Positions 37,268-49,262 of a stretch of 64,000 nucleotides of DNA are shown one piece after another. Numbering within the stretch: position 1 is the first letter of the stretch; each line of letters begins with the position of its first letter. The notes below the pieces were generated by a model. It worked only from the letters and a program-made list of their open reading frames with translations. It searched no databases and was not told where the DNA came from. A program made the translations under genes and the position numbers. The DNA lies in contig NC_135153.1 of NCBI RefSeq assembly GCF_050948215.1, positions 5,546,058-5,610,057 of the forward strand, read 5' to 3'. This stretch comes from Halictus rubicundus. Its lineage: Eukaryota > Arthropoda > Insecta > Hymenoptera > Halictidae.

Positions 37268-38017
37268 TACATTGTCTACTCGATATATGTCAAAAACACG
37301 GGTCTGGTCAGCGACAATTATCGGCTAGAAGATACTACTCTTTGAAACACTGCCGAACGTATAAAAGGACAGCTAAGCTCGAGTGGCATCGGTCGCCGAG
37401 GAGCGTGAACATAACACGGGTCGGGTGTGTCGGTGTGAGACCACTACTAATCCAATAACAAAACTTCTTTATTTTTCAACATTTTTTATGGGACTTTCAC
37501 TAACATATTCGTGGCATTTTCCTAATGAAAATGATATGAAATATGATGTAATTCCGATGATATTTTTTTTGTGTAATGAACGATGAAAGTTACTTCCCAT
37601 TACAATTAAACTAACGGAAAAGATTAAAACTAATAGTAGTAATGGTAATAGGAATAGTAGTAAGTAAGTAATAGTAATAGTAGCAATAGTAATAGTAATA
37701 GTAACAGTGTAAATATGATCCGAATGATATCGTGTTTGGTATCATTTTAATCAGAAAAATGCCACAAAAACATCGGTGAAAGTTCCATAAAAAAGTAATG
37801 AAAAATAAAGAAGTATTGTTATTGGATTAGTAGTGGTCTCCTGGTCTCACACCGATACACCCGTCCCGTATTATGTTTATGTATTATGTTACACTCCTCG
37901 GCGACCGAGGTCTTTCGAGTTTCATGGGCCTCTCGCGGAGTATGTCCGGCGGCAGTGAGGATAGTTTAGGACTTTTATCGGCTACATATTTGGGACATGT
38001 ATCGGGTAGAGATTGTA
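37268..38017. mobile_element. F1-family TA-flanked element, longest copy
   Basis: The left end TACATTGTCTACTCGATATA and right end, reversed, TACAATCTCTACCCGATACA sit on TA. GAAACACTGCCGAACGTATA and GAGACCACTACTAATCC repeat the 23694 copy. It is about 750 bp because a microsatellite of AGT type expanded in the middle. No transposase. Confidence 0.75.
37631..37707. repeat. (AGT/AAT)n trinucleotide microsatellite
   Basis: Imperfect TAGTAA units inside the F1 element. Confidence 0.9.
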
Positions 38018-39436
38018 TATTACAATTTATAAAGATACAAATGTTTGTCAATTTAGATTATACATTTATTTCCGAAATGCACGCAAAATTCTCTTAAAGT
38101 CATAAAACAAATTACGTATTGCCTACCCTACGTAACAAAGTGAAAAACTGCAAAATTATTGTGTGATTGTTTCTTTCTTATTACTTCTGTAATAAAATTA
38201 TGGAATTTTGATTACCTTTCATCAGTTGGTTTACTAGTACTTGAAATATCGTGTTAACAGTGGTTTAAAGGAAACCGAGTTTAAAGATTCAGCTCTCAAT
38301 ATCTCACAACGTGAATTTGCACACATATTCTGCACACTTATGATTAAAAGAAGTGCCAAAAAAGGAGAAATCGATTTGTTGAAAATGAAAAACCGGAATA
38401 CCCCATTAAACGTCCGCTACTAGGCGAACAGTCCCTAAATAAATGACAATAAAATGAACGAACGTAAAAAAGCGACAGAAAAAATCAGATTCTGGTGGAT
38501 AAAACGGTAACGATCAAAGTAAAAGAAACGTTGACGATGTACCCGCAACTTCGTCGCGATTAATAGCATATTCGGCGCGCGTGGAGCCGCGCGCGCGCTC
38601 GCGCGACCAATTAAATTCCGAGTGAAGGCTCTTCAACGTAGACGACCGAGCGGCATCAATTGTCGCATAAATTTATCGGACGCTGATGGGGGACCGCTGC
38701 CGTGCAATCGAGTGACACCAATTTACGGGATCGCCGTCACCCGGCCGACTCACTGTCGAAACGGTGAAACGGTGAAACCCGGCGTTGTCGTAGTTTCGTG
38801 GCCGTACGGCACCCTGAACGCCACCACTTACCCCTATTTTCATATTCATCGCGCATCCACCCGGATGGAATCCGTGTTCAGTCGCGGAGATCGTGATCCA
38901 TCGATAATCGCGGAAACAATATTTTTTCGATCACCCTCGTACGCTCTCTGGAAACCTACTCCTAACTAGGTGTTCCCTCTTTAAAATCACAAACTCTTCG
39001 TTCCTCAGGTGAGAAATACGTACGTACAAGGAACGGGCGGAATTAGCAAATAAAAACTTCTATCAACGTTCTTGATCAACAGAACAAAAATATTAACGGT
39101 TTCTCTTCCTGGAAGTAAATTGAAGTCGATACTTCGCATGTGTCATGCATAAAGTTCGCATCAACAGAAAGGTACATTTATGACAGTGATATACGTGACG
39201 TGCAACTTTCAATTACTTCGACGTTCCGTTTTTTGTGTGAGGTTCAAGACGGGTAGCAGAAAATTAAAAACTCGTGTTTTCTTGTTTTGTCTGAGCCCGT
39301 AATGAAAATTTAAAATATGCGTTTTGTAGATTTACGTTACTTATACGCGTACTGAAAATTTCATCAAAATCGGTTGACACAGAAAAAGACCGACACGCTT
39401 TGGAAGATGTACAAATCTGTGGCTTTGAAGACGAAA
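38018..39436. other. non-coding DNA with a GC-rich core
   Basis: 38560-38960 is GC-rich, with an alternating GC run at 38573-38604. A 115-residue plus frame there has no recognised features. 39296-39378 carries the dispersed module described in the findings. Confidence 0.4.
38573..38604. repeat. alternating purine-pyrimidine GC run
   Basis: GCGCGC stretches with few interruptions, a sequence type able to adopt Z-DNA. Confidence 0.6.
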
Positions 39437-39615
39437 CGGCTTAACTTCACCTTGGCAACCTAGAAATTTTTAACTTTTTTCTACATAATCCTGTAGATCA
39501 TTACGAGAAAATGCCGAAAATCGACGTTTTAATGCGAGGAATTCAAAAGTCATGCGTATGTAAAGGTGAGCGATTTTAAGCGTTCTTGACCGGTAAGGGC
39601 GCCGCCATGTTGGCA
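39437..39615. repeat. dispersed repeat E, copy 2 (inverted relative to copy 1)
   Basis: The reverse complement matches 21985-22172: GGCGCCCTTACCGGTCAAG, ATTTTCGGCATTTTCTCG, CTACAGGATTATG. Confidence 0.65.
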
Positions 39616-39924
39616 CTAACCGTCGCGCACCGTCCGTAGAGATACAAGCACGCGGTGATATCTATTATGTACATTAGCTATACGATTTCGAAGTATTTTC
39701 TAATTAATATGAAAATGGCGAAAGTAGTGTTTAACGTTTCGAGTTTGCCGAATTCTAACGAAGGTGCAGCTGTTTGGACTCGCGAATACGGACCGTTGCG
39801 GGTATTTAAGAATTGCAGGCCACATCGTTGGCGATGAAACAATATAAAAGTGCGTGTGTTCATGGGATTGGCTGTTTTCGATGTAGTTCGTGAGAGGAGA
39901 GGTGAGAGGTGTCGACAGTATTCG

Positions 39925-40235
39925 GCTATTGTTTACTTTTTCCTTTACGCAAATGTTCTCCGCGGCTTTGTTCAGGAGTTATTAAAGAAAAACACGGACC
40001 AATCAGAGCGCGACTATAGCGGGCGGGTTCCGGTTCGGTCCCGCTGAGCGTAGCGTTGGCATTGGCCGAGCCGGAATCCGTCTGCTGTAGCCGCGCTCTG
40101 ATTGGTCCGTGTTTTTTTGTTAATAACTCCTTCACGAAGCCGCGGGCAACAATTTCGTAAAGGAAAAAGTTATTTCAAATGTCCTTAGAAATCACCCTTT
40201 TCAAAGAAATATAACATTTTTGGGACATCCTGTAT
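39925..40235. mobile_element. foldback MITE of the GGGTGTCCC family, left end missing
   Basis: Arms at 39925-40018 and 40085-40180 are inverted: GTTATTAAAGAAAAACACGG and CCAATCAGAGCGCG on the left, CGCGCTCTGATTGG on the right. The right end GGGACATCCTGTA at 40221-40233 and the core match the element at 27486. The left terminus is absent. Confidence 0.7.
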
Positions 40236-40327
40236 AATACACATGTAAATACACCGATGTACCGATGAAAAAAAAAAAAATAGTTTAAATGTCGACAATT
40301 TCTTCCACAGAGGAAGAACACTAGAGT

Positions 40328-40534
40328 TTAACACGTAGATTGTCGGATGAAAAAGAAGGTATTTGGTCAGTGAATGATTGCCTCTGACAAACTGGTGACA
40401 TTGTATGATAATGAGGGTGATTAGATACCTAATTTCATAATTCTATTAAAAAACTTATTTAAGTTTTTCTATATACATATAGCAATAAAATCGTAAATGA
40501 GTCAAATTGACTCGCTCCGGCAATCTAGTGTTAA
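40328..40534. mobile_element. piggyBac-type MITE, TTAACAC ends
   Basis: TTAACACGTAGATTGTCGG on the left and, reversed, TTAACACTAGATTGCCGG on the right, each starting in TTAA. About 207 bp and non-coding. TTAACACT-type ends also appear singly at 2409 and 55852. Confidence 0.75.
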
Positions 40535-42127
40535 ACAATTGTTGGATCCACTGTAGCTTACTAAAAAGTTCGAAATCCCTTGCGATCCCTAATAACAGAA
40601 GGTCTTCGGTGGTGCGTGAAAAATAATTGCAAGACGATGCACCGTGCGCCATTAATTAAAGAACATCCAGCATCCTATTTAATATATCCGCGACGAAAAG
40701 AACGGCGGAAATCATCGACTTGGTTCACGCGACTGATAGCCCCAGCCCCTCGGTGTCAACGAAACGCTAATGAACCGAGTATTGGCCGATTTTTCTTGAA
40801 CCGCGATACGGGAAACAGCAATTAACGAGGTAGACGTACGAGGCTCGCGCAAAACTGAAAAAAGAAGCAACACTTCGCGGAGAAGTACATACTCTCTCGG
40901 CAGGAGATACCGCGCACGCGTTTCTCGATGATAATCATTGAAAGTTAACTCGACCGTGCAGTCGACTTCGCGGAAATTGTATATTACGCTCGTGCGTGGC
41001 ATCGAAATAGCTCGGGGCATTTAAAAATCTCGCTTCAGCGCAGCCACGAGATACAGATAGGAGAAGAATGGTTTCCGCGTCGCGTCGCGTCGGGGAGAGA
41101 ACGCTCGCGCGCGCGCGCGCGGTGGGTGGACGGAGATTGAAAGCGGCCATTTAGAATTGACCGCGAAGAATGAGATACCATATCGCGGGTTAAATGAAAA
41201 AGAAGCGAAGCGGGAAAGACGGTGCTCGCGCGAAACTCGAAGACGTTCCCGGGCTTGGTAATTATTCGAAGCAGATATCTGAAGAGTCCAATTAGCATCG
41301 GATGCTTTTCGAAGCTTCCTCGAGGGTCGCCGCGACGGGGTTCTTTAAATTGGCTGCATTAAAAACACCGTCGAAACAGGGGATGTTGGCCTGCGTCTCT
41401 TTCCATTGATCAATTGTGCACTTCTACCTTTTCTTCTCCGCTCTCCTTTTGTCTTTTTTCAATATAAATATTTTCAATAAATTGCACGAGAACTTATGCA
41501 GTTCTTTTTCTTTTTTTTTTTTTTTATTTCAACGTGGCCACATTAACTGCGAAGTCATTCGCAACCACATGGCTTATCATTAACTGTATCATAATTACCT
41601 TGTAACGTATAGCATAATAGAATATAATTAACATTGATATTCGCATGAGTGACAATAAGTAGGCTGCGGATTTTATGCATGTATGACAGAAATGAATAGG
41701 AGAAATACAAACCTGTGAAGACATTAAAAGAATTTAAAGTATGTTGTTACATTACTTCCGTCTTGCTAACATTATTGAAAATGGAAATATATTTTCATTG
41801 AACTTCTGTTCCCTAGAATTGACTTTCAAAGTTTTTATTTTGCATAAAGATCTACAGTCTTGCAAGATTACATAAAGATCAAGATTGTATTTAGGACTGT
41901 AACTAAGTAATTGTTCTATTATTCGAACGCCTATGTCTCCTTGTTTACTTGGGGTGATCAAGGTTTTACTGTACTGCAGATATTGCTATTAAAAAGAATA
42001 AATTATTTTAAAAACTACATTTTCATGACATTAACTGCACATAATTACTATGTATTGTACATATGTATACACATATATTTTGCATAGTACTCTTTTGTAT
42101 AATAAGTAATTTTAGGCTTAATTCCTA
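40535..42127. other. non-coding DNA: GC-rich island then AT-rich sequence
   Basis: 40680-41350 is GC-rich, with a pure GC dinucleotide run at 41107-41121. The frames are Arg-rich and overlap on both strands. 41400-42127 is AT-rich. No gene recognised. Confidence 0.4.
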
Positions 42128-42300
42128 TACAGTGTAAACTCGCTAAATGTCCAAAACTCGGATCTGACCAGGGACAATTATCGGGTAGACGATACTATTC
42201 TTTGTGAATCATTGTGAAAGAATCATTTTCATTTTAAAAATGACACGAATATGTTGATGAAAGTCCCATTAAAAATTTATTGTTTCTCCGTTAGAATTCT
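42128..42300. mobile_element. F1-family element, 3'-truncated
   Basis: Begins TACAGTGTAAACTCGCTAAA and continues GACCAGGGACAATTATCGG and GATACTATTCTTTG as in the other F1 copies. It later has the F1-type segment GAATATGTTGATGAAAGTCC. The right end was not found. Confidence 0.6.
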
Positions 42301-42354
42301 TTACCCTTAAAAAGTCATTAAAAAAAATTTCTTTTCTTTATTTTTTTTTCTTTA

Positions 42355-42671
42355 AAAATTGCGTCCTCCAAAAATTTTGTTGATATGAAATACTCTCGTT
42401 TCATTTCATTTAGAATAAAGTTATTACCTTTCCGTCACTTTTTGATAACGTCCTTCGGACATTAATGGATTGGACTTAGGCCACTTTCAAAGTGATGGTT
42501 TTAATTATTGAACTAACGGCGACAATTATATGCCCAAAATTATCGTATATACTCTAAATACACTTAACCGCAAATTTTGTTTATGACATCTAACTTGAAG
42601 TTGTACACGTAATTACGTGAAACAAAAAATAATTGACAAATGGACTTAGGCCACCTTCAAAATAAACGGCT
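42355..42671 (-). mobile_element. partial copy of the 17313 TIR element
   Basis: The reverse complement aligns with 17313-17610. It includes the terminal AGCCGTTTATTTTGAAGGTG and two copies of the TTTGAAAGTGGCCTAAGTCC-type motif. It abuts the truncated F1 element. Confidence 0.7.
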
Positions 42672-43636
42672 GAAATTATGCTATCCACGAGTTCGGAGAA
42701 CATTTTCGGCGAAATTACGCGCGGATAAAAAACTAAAAGGAATTTGGCGATCCCCGTATAGATCTGGCGAGAATAAATTAAATATTTACGTCAAAGATAT
42801 TTCAGATGAATACACGGGTGAACGTGGAAAAAGGACCAGTATTGTTTGTTACGAAATCGGGAAGTAATCCATTAGCTCCATCTGATTGGTACGCGCGTGC
42901 ACCGTCGGCGGTTTGTTTATTCATTCGTGTGCACTTTGAGAAATGTATGGGATAAAGAATAAAATGACTCGTGTTTTCATCCTCTAACACGCGCCAACGT
43001 TCTGTGCTAGGTTTTTTCGGTGCAGCCCGAAGCTGGCGCGGATTCCGAAATTTTATTTCGGGAACGCGATTCACCGAGCACGTCTGCAGACTGGTGGTTT
43101 ATAGGTTTTTTCTAATGCCTCAATCAGCTCTTTCGGGAATATTCCGCCAACTTGCAAAAATCGCGTTTTACCAACATTAACATTCATCGGTTTATTTGCT
43201 TCGTTCTTTAAAAGTAATTGTTACCACTTTTCTAGTTCTGTAATATAATTTTTATTAAATCTTTCGTGTTTTATAATGTTAAGTTCTGTTAAATTTTATG
43301 AAATTCCTCTTTGACCCTCTTTATTTGCCTATATAATGCATATGTATATGCAGTTGAAAGCATACCTCTCGCATTCATTGTTATTTTTATAAACCTCTAA
43401 GAGAATAAAAAATCATTTTAAATTGTATTAAATCCTCTAATCATCATAAATGTTATTCGGAAATTTTTGCAAATACTGATCATTATTAGTAACTACTTAT
43501 TAACATTATTATGAATCAATTCAACATATAAGGATAGAGGATGTAATTTTTATGCTATTTCTATATTACAAAAATAATATCTAATATAGTAGACACCGTT
43601 TTGTTACTTAAGTGTACTGATATATTTGCGCGAGTA
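42672..43636. other. non-coding DNA
   Basis: Two weak frames (42640-42867 + and 42802-43074 -) overlap and have no recognisable features. The rest is AT-rich. Confidence 0.4.
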
Positions 43637-43990
43637 TAACATAATATAACAGAATTTACTTTAATCTAATAGAAATTAGAATAATAAACTATGATATAGT
43701 AGAATATATTAAAATATAGTATACTATACTAGAATATACTATATATACTATACTATACTAGAATCCATAAGATACTAAAATATTAGATAATATATAATAT
43801 ACTAAAATATTCTATGTATATCATGTCAGAATATAGTATAACAAATATGTCCATTCTAATAAGAATGGACTACAAATGTACCAGAATACGCAGGAATATA
43901 CTAGAATGTACTATATTATACTAAAACATAATAGAATATACTATAGTAGCATATTAAGGATAGTCACAAGTAGAATATTAGAATATTTAA
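43637..43990. repeat. AT-rich minisatellite
   Basis: Irregular repeats of TAGAATATACTA and ATACTATACTA units. An inverted ATTCTAATAAGAAT hairpin sits near 43853-43867. Non-coding. Confidence 0.8.
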
Positions 43991-46330
43991 TAAGCGTACT
44001 GATACATTTAAGTATGCTCAATAATAATTTGTATATACGCGAATTGAGTTAATATAATCATTCATAAAAATGACAATAGGACGATTTCAAGTTAGTGACT
44101 CAAGTTTGTATTCAAGGTTTTACTTATTCTGCCTCTTTATAAGGTAAAGTATTTTCGTTGCCAGGTAAACAGCGTTAAATAATATTCGTATTGCTAATTG
44201 GCATCATCATTATTTCCACGCAGTATAATGCAATCCCCTACGGTTAAATAACGTATTCGACAGAAAATAAATGAGTAACAGGTACTCTAAAGATTTGATG
44301 ACTTTTTGAGTATACTGCAATTGGAATCCATAGGGGAAATATAACGCTGTCACCTTTACGGCAGTAATTAAATGAACAAAAGATGAAGGGGTAGATAAGA
44401 TGACATGCAACGAAGTTGTGTGCTGTGCAACACTTGTAATTACGTGATCGTAAATGCTTTGATACAATATGACGAAGAAATTCTAATTAAGAGTCCTGTG
44501 TGTATTACAACGCGACTGCAATATTGTATAAGCAAGTTTGACGAGTCTATAAGATGCAATTCGACAAAATGAAGAAAATTAAATGTTTTTTCTGCTGCTT
44601 CATAATTAATGTCTCAATAAAAGTCTTCAGTTAAACACCGAAACATTCATTTATACTCGTTCCAGTAGAAAAACCAAATATACTGCTCCAATAAAGAGTA
44701 ACTCTACCTGAAGCCTAAGCTTTCAGTGCTCAAGTTTATTGTGTCCGCTAAATTATAGTTTGTTTTATTCGAATGTTCAACGTTTTATCATTCGCCGTTC
44801 GCAACTAGCAAGGAGATTCAATCTGTTCTCGAACGGCTTCCAGCTTGCATAATTACTTAATTTCATGCTCCATTCTTCTCCGTTCTCTTTTTCGTTCGTT
44901 ACGTTTTCGTTTAAAGGGATTTAAAAAATCAATACTTTTATTACATTTTCATCCGGAGCGAGGGAGGCGTTGTTTCCTTTCCACGTACTCGCGGAATATA
45001 ATACACACTGAAATTTAATTAAACTCTTAACGAGTCGCATTCTCTTTTCCATTTTAAATTCCAACGTTTCACCGAAAGATATTTGCAGCGAATATTAATT
45101 CCGTCGCGACTTTGCTATTTCATATAATCCGATGATGGAATGGGCAAATATTTATTCGTTCTCGGACCAACAAATATTACATTACCGGAATCAACGCGCG
45201 GCTTTTGTAATATTATTCGCCGTATTATTGATGCCGCGACCAATGACAATATTTGCTCTCGAACGTAATACGACAGCTTAATCAACGACAACGGCCGCGG
45301 TCTGTGACGGCTCGCAGCGATCCTGTACAAAGAAACTCTACACCGAAGGCAATACTTAAATCTTCCTTAACGTGTAACTAGTCGGAAACGCCGCGAGGAG
45401 GAATTAATTAAAAAGGCACCGGGGTCGCGAGTTTTCTTTTACGGCATCAAGATTTCCTCGAGGAAAGAGGTTCTCTCTCGGCCTGGCTCTCCGGCTCGCA
45501 GTTTTATTTACGGGATGAAATTTTACTCCCTCGGCATGGAGAATTCCCAGGGCGCGCAACCGCGTAAGTGCCGTAATTGCCGCGTAACTCGATTACGTAA
45601 ATTAATTAATTAATGCGATATTGACCCAGTCGTGTAGCTTTCGTTGCCGTTCACGGGAACGAGTTACGTATTTCGTACCACCGCGCCGCCCAGCACCGAA
45701 CGGAATTTTTCGATCTCCTTGCCCTCCTCCTGTCGGACTGCGAAAATGATAAAGCAATTACGAGGTTGCGCCAATTATGAACTACACGTATTCTCTAATG
45801 TTCAGCGGAATTTTCGGAAACTACAAAACGAGGCGTTTTTCTGTTAGGTTCCAGCATATGAAATGTCCGATTTTAGAATGTAATTGTTATGAAGCATTTT
45901 GATCAAGAAATACTATTGTATCCTGCAGATTTGTTAATTTATATTTTAGGATGCAAAGCTGATCTTTAACCTTTTGAAACCCGGAAAATCTATGCAGAAG
46001 ATGAATTCATTGCGTACGTAATACACACAGTAATACACATACATGTCAAAAACACGCCCTCGTACACCCACACGCGCTCTAATATGCATAGACAATGCAC
46101 ATTCGCATACAGACGTTCATGTATGTGTACCTCGCATACAGAAGAATTCATCATCTCAATGCACTGCACACGAAAATCTGAATTGTTTTTCTTACTCTCT
46201 AAGTCTACTCTCGCATGCTGTCGTAGCAGAACCATCGAAATATTTCATAAAGTCAAAGTAATATTGTTAATGAAACAATTTTTTGATTCTTTGTTTGAAG
46301 TATCTAGTAACATTTGATGGTTTCTTGTCC
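43991..46330. other. non-coding DNA, no gene recognised
   Basis: AT-rich to about 44880, GC-richer at 44940-45720, then AT-rich. No convincing frame, splice model or repeat family. Confidence 0.4.
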
Positions 46331-47137
46331 TTAAAGGGGGGAACCTTGTGTAAATGGCCTGTTCTTCAAGAATTTTTTTTTTGAAGAATGTAATGCGTAG
46401 ATTGATTTAAAATTCGAGGTAAAATATATCAATGGTGTAATGGCGGCTTGAAAATGGCATCCTGGAAATGCGCCGTGCAGCGTACAATGCACAAAAATAA
46501 TCTGAAATAAAAAAATCAAAATGGAATTGATGGTGTATGCAAATACGCACAACATGACATTCTTCTTTTATTAAAATTTGCAAAATTGCAGAAATGGCGA
46601 AGTTTTGAAAAAAAAAACGGATTTTCTGTTAATAACAATGTTTTGAATAAACATTAAGAAATCGGAGCTCGTCATGTTGTGGCTATTTATTTGTAGAATA
46701 TATATCCCACGTTTCGTAAAGATCGTGTAATCAGTTTTTGAGCTACTGAAATTTTGTGTTTCGAGAAAAATGCGTTTAAAGTTTGACAGAAACACAAAAA
46801 TCGTGAAAAAATCTTAATTCATTTTAACTAACCGCGGTTTTCTGCTAATCTGCGATTCCAGGGCCATAGAACAGATCTTCCTCTTTCTCAAAAAGTTGTA
46901 CTTCAGCCGTTTTTTCTTCTTTTCGAGAAGCACGAGCCTTTCCGATAAGAGTCCGACTACCTAAGCCGCTCCGCCCAATACAACCGTTCAATTTATTTTG
47001 AAAATAACGTACAAGAACATCTCTGATCACTTTCTAACTTCTGTTATCGCATTCCTGAGGAAACTTCCTATAAATTTGAACAAAAACAAAAAAAAAAATG
47101 CTCAAACATTTCATTTCACACAAGGTTCCCCCCTTAA
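46331..47137. mobile_element. TTAA-flanked element with GGGGGGAACCTTGTGT ends
   Basis: TTAAAGGGGGGAACCTTGTG on the left and, reversed, TTAAGGGGGGAACCTTGTGT on the right, with TTAA at both edges. The 800 bp interior has 61-75 residue minus frames. One (46845-47030) shares YFQNK-x-NGCIGRSG with the fragment at 11560-11615, with mostly synonymous-looking differences. No transposase motif is recognised. The TTAA flank fits piggyBac or another TTAA-targeting superfamily. Confidence 0.75.
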
Positions 47138-47747
47138 GAATGCGATTCTTATTTTCATTTTCGGTATAATTCGAATTATGAATTATTTTTGCTAACCATA
47201 ACGATTGCCATGCGAATATTGCGTAACCAAACCGCGTATGGCTTTAGGCTGCAGAGCGTTGCAGTCGAAAGATTAATAGCTTCTTCCTTGACCCCCTTGA
47301 AAATTATGAAGTGCATCGTTCTTATTTTAATCTCTTGGAGAAAGCCTCGCAGAGGATTATGAAAGAATCACACGCAATTAACGAAACTTGTCCGGGATGC
47401 TCCGGCAGGCGAAAATTTCTCCCGTCTTCTTTACATTTTTTATACTTTCCCCGACTCGTTTGCGAAGAACACGCCAACTTCCACGATATCGCCTTCTATA
47501 TGCTCTTATTACGCCGAGAAATGAGTGTTTAAAGATGCAGATACTCGGAGAAGTTGGGCGGACCGTATAAACGATGGTTTTTCGCTTCTGAGCTGGTAAC
47601 GCGAACACTTTTGGCCATTGTTTCCGAGAGAAAAGTACAATGGATGGACAGAGAATCCATTTTTTTATAATAGCTTAAAATGCCAACGGAAGTATATCAA
47701 TTAACATGGAGAGGTCACAGTGGCGAGGTCGTCAATTTTTATTAACC
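47138..47747. other. non-coding DNA
   Basis: Nothing recognised. Confidence 0.4.
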
Positions 47748-48163
47748 TTTCTGTCCGAGCGCTTTTGATAATACTCATTATTTATAAAGATAATTAACAT
47801 TTAATTTTATGATATCCAGAAAATATCTTGGAATACTTAATTTGTTAATCTTATCGCAACAGCTATGGTTGCACTAATGACAACTGCAAAGATAAATAAA
47901 CAGCAAGATTAGAAAGAAAGAAAAAAGCAATTGAATGTAAAAAAACAAATATAATAACACCATGAAAAAACCCTTAAAAATAAAAAAAAATAATTCATCA
48001 TAAGAGGGATTTGAATACATAACCTCGAGTTCTACCACCTTCGCTACCATAGCTGTTGCGATATGAATTAGAAATTAAGTATAGCAAGGTATTTTCTGGA
48101 TATCATAAAATTAAATATTAATTATCTTTATAAATAATAAATATTGTCAAAAACGCTCAGACA
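47748..48163. mobile_element. foldback element with about 115 bp arms
   Basis: The left arm (47748-47868) and right arm (48045-48163) are inverted copies. TTTATAAAGATAATTAA, TTTTATGATATCCAGAAAAT and CGCAACAGCTATGGT occur on the left, with complements on the right. The core contains a tRNA-like segment, listed separately. Confidence 0.8.
48000..48060 (-). ncRNA. tRNA-like pol III promoter segment (SINE-like)
   Basis: The minus strand reads TGGTAGCGAAGGTGGTAGA, resembling a tRNA A box. About 20 bp later TATTCAAATCC resembles a B box. An A-rich/T-rich tail follows. A full tRNA cloverleaf was not found, so this is at most a tRNA-derived SINE relic or chance similarity. Confidence 0.3.
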
Positions 48164-49262
48164 TGGGTCTGAGAAAAATTTAATCAAAATCGACGACCCC
48201 CACCACTGTGATCTCTCCTTGTGCGTTGAATTGTCGAGTGCATTTTGGCATGGTTTGTTAATAATAAACATCTTTGTCTATCTCAAGCAAGTAAGTAAAT
48301 TTTTTACAGGTATCGTTCATATCTCTATCAGCTACGGTAAATGTTCTTTATACTGATTAAGAACCATTTTGGTGTTTTTAATCCGGTCCACGCTGAGATT
48401 TTCAATCATCTACATTAGCAAGATACGATTTTTAAACTTGTATTTAGAGATAGAACCAAGAAGCAATTAATTTAAACAATATAAAAAATTGTTCTGTATA
48501 AATAAAAATAATTAAATTTTGCAGCGTTCAGACGAGATTGCCTCCTGAAAACACTCTTTCAACTGAACTGAAATTCACGTTTATGCGACACGCGTACGTC
48601 GCGCGCGAAACCACAGTTTCTACGACGGAAACCGCGCTTTAGAATGCTGCACAATACGCACGAAAAAATGGCGGGAGGATTATGCGAGGATCGAGGTGTT
48701 CGGCAATTTGAAACTGGATTGAATAGGTTGCTCGCTCGGCTGTTCCTGCATGAAACTTCTCGCCGCGTTTCAGCGCGGCGCCGATTGCGACGTAGTTGAC
48801 GCGTGAAATTTCTCCGGGATGTGTAAGTTCTACGGAAACGTCACCGCATCAACCGGTTCCCTGAATGAAATAATGGACAAGGCACACGCTCCGCCGCATC
48901 CGAATACACGCACTTTTCCAATTAAGGAAGTCTGAACGAGCGAGAGCCGACGCTTACGCGAAGGGGTAGGTGCGTCCGAATGTGTGCAACGAATGAAAGT
49001 TGCGATCAAGGATTTCTGGCATTACCATACGACATACGATCTCCGGTTACGGCGTTTGCTTTTACAAGGACTTAATGTCACATGTTTTTGTCTGACCTGC
49101 GCACGTTGGACAGCTGAGAAAGTTCTCTTGGATGACGTTGATGTAACCTTGCTCGGTCAATGTACGCTACACATATACGGCACCGGACAAATGAATTCAG
49201 ATGCATTTTCCTTTTTGCCCATAGTCATTTTCATCGTGAGATTGTCTTGTTTCGCGAGCTGC
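48164..49262. other. non-coding DNA
   Basis: 48540-49020 is GC-richer. No gene recognised. Confidence 0.4.

Noticed and set aside
43637..43990. Replication origin or matrix-attachment site
   Set aside because: AT richness and simple repeats alone do not support either function.
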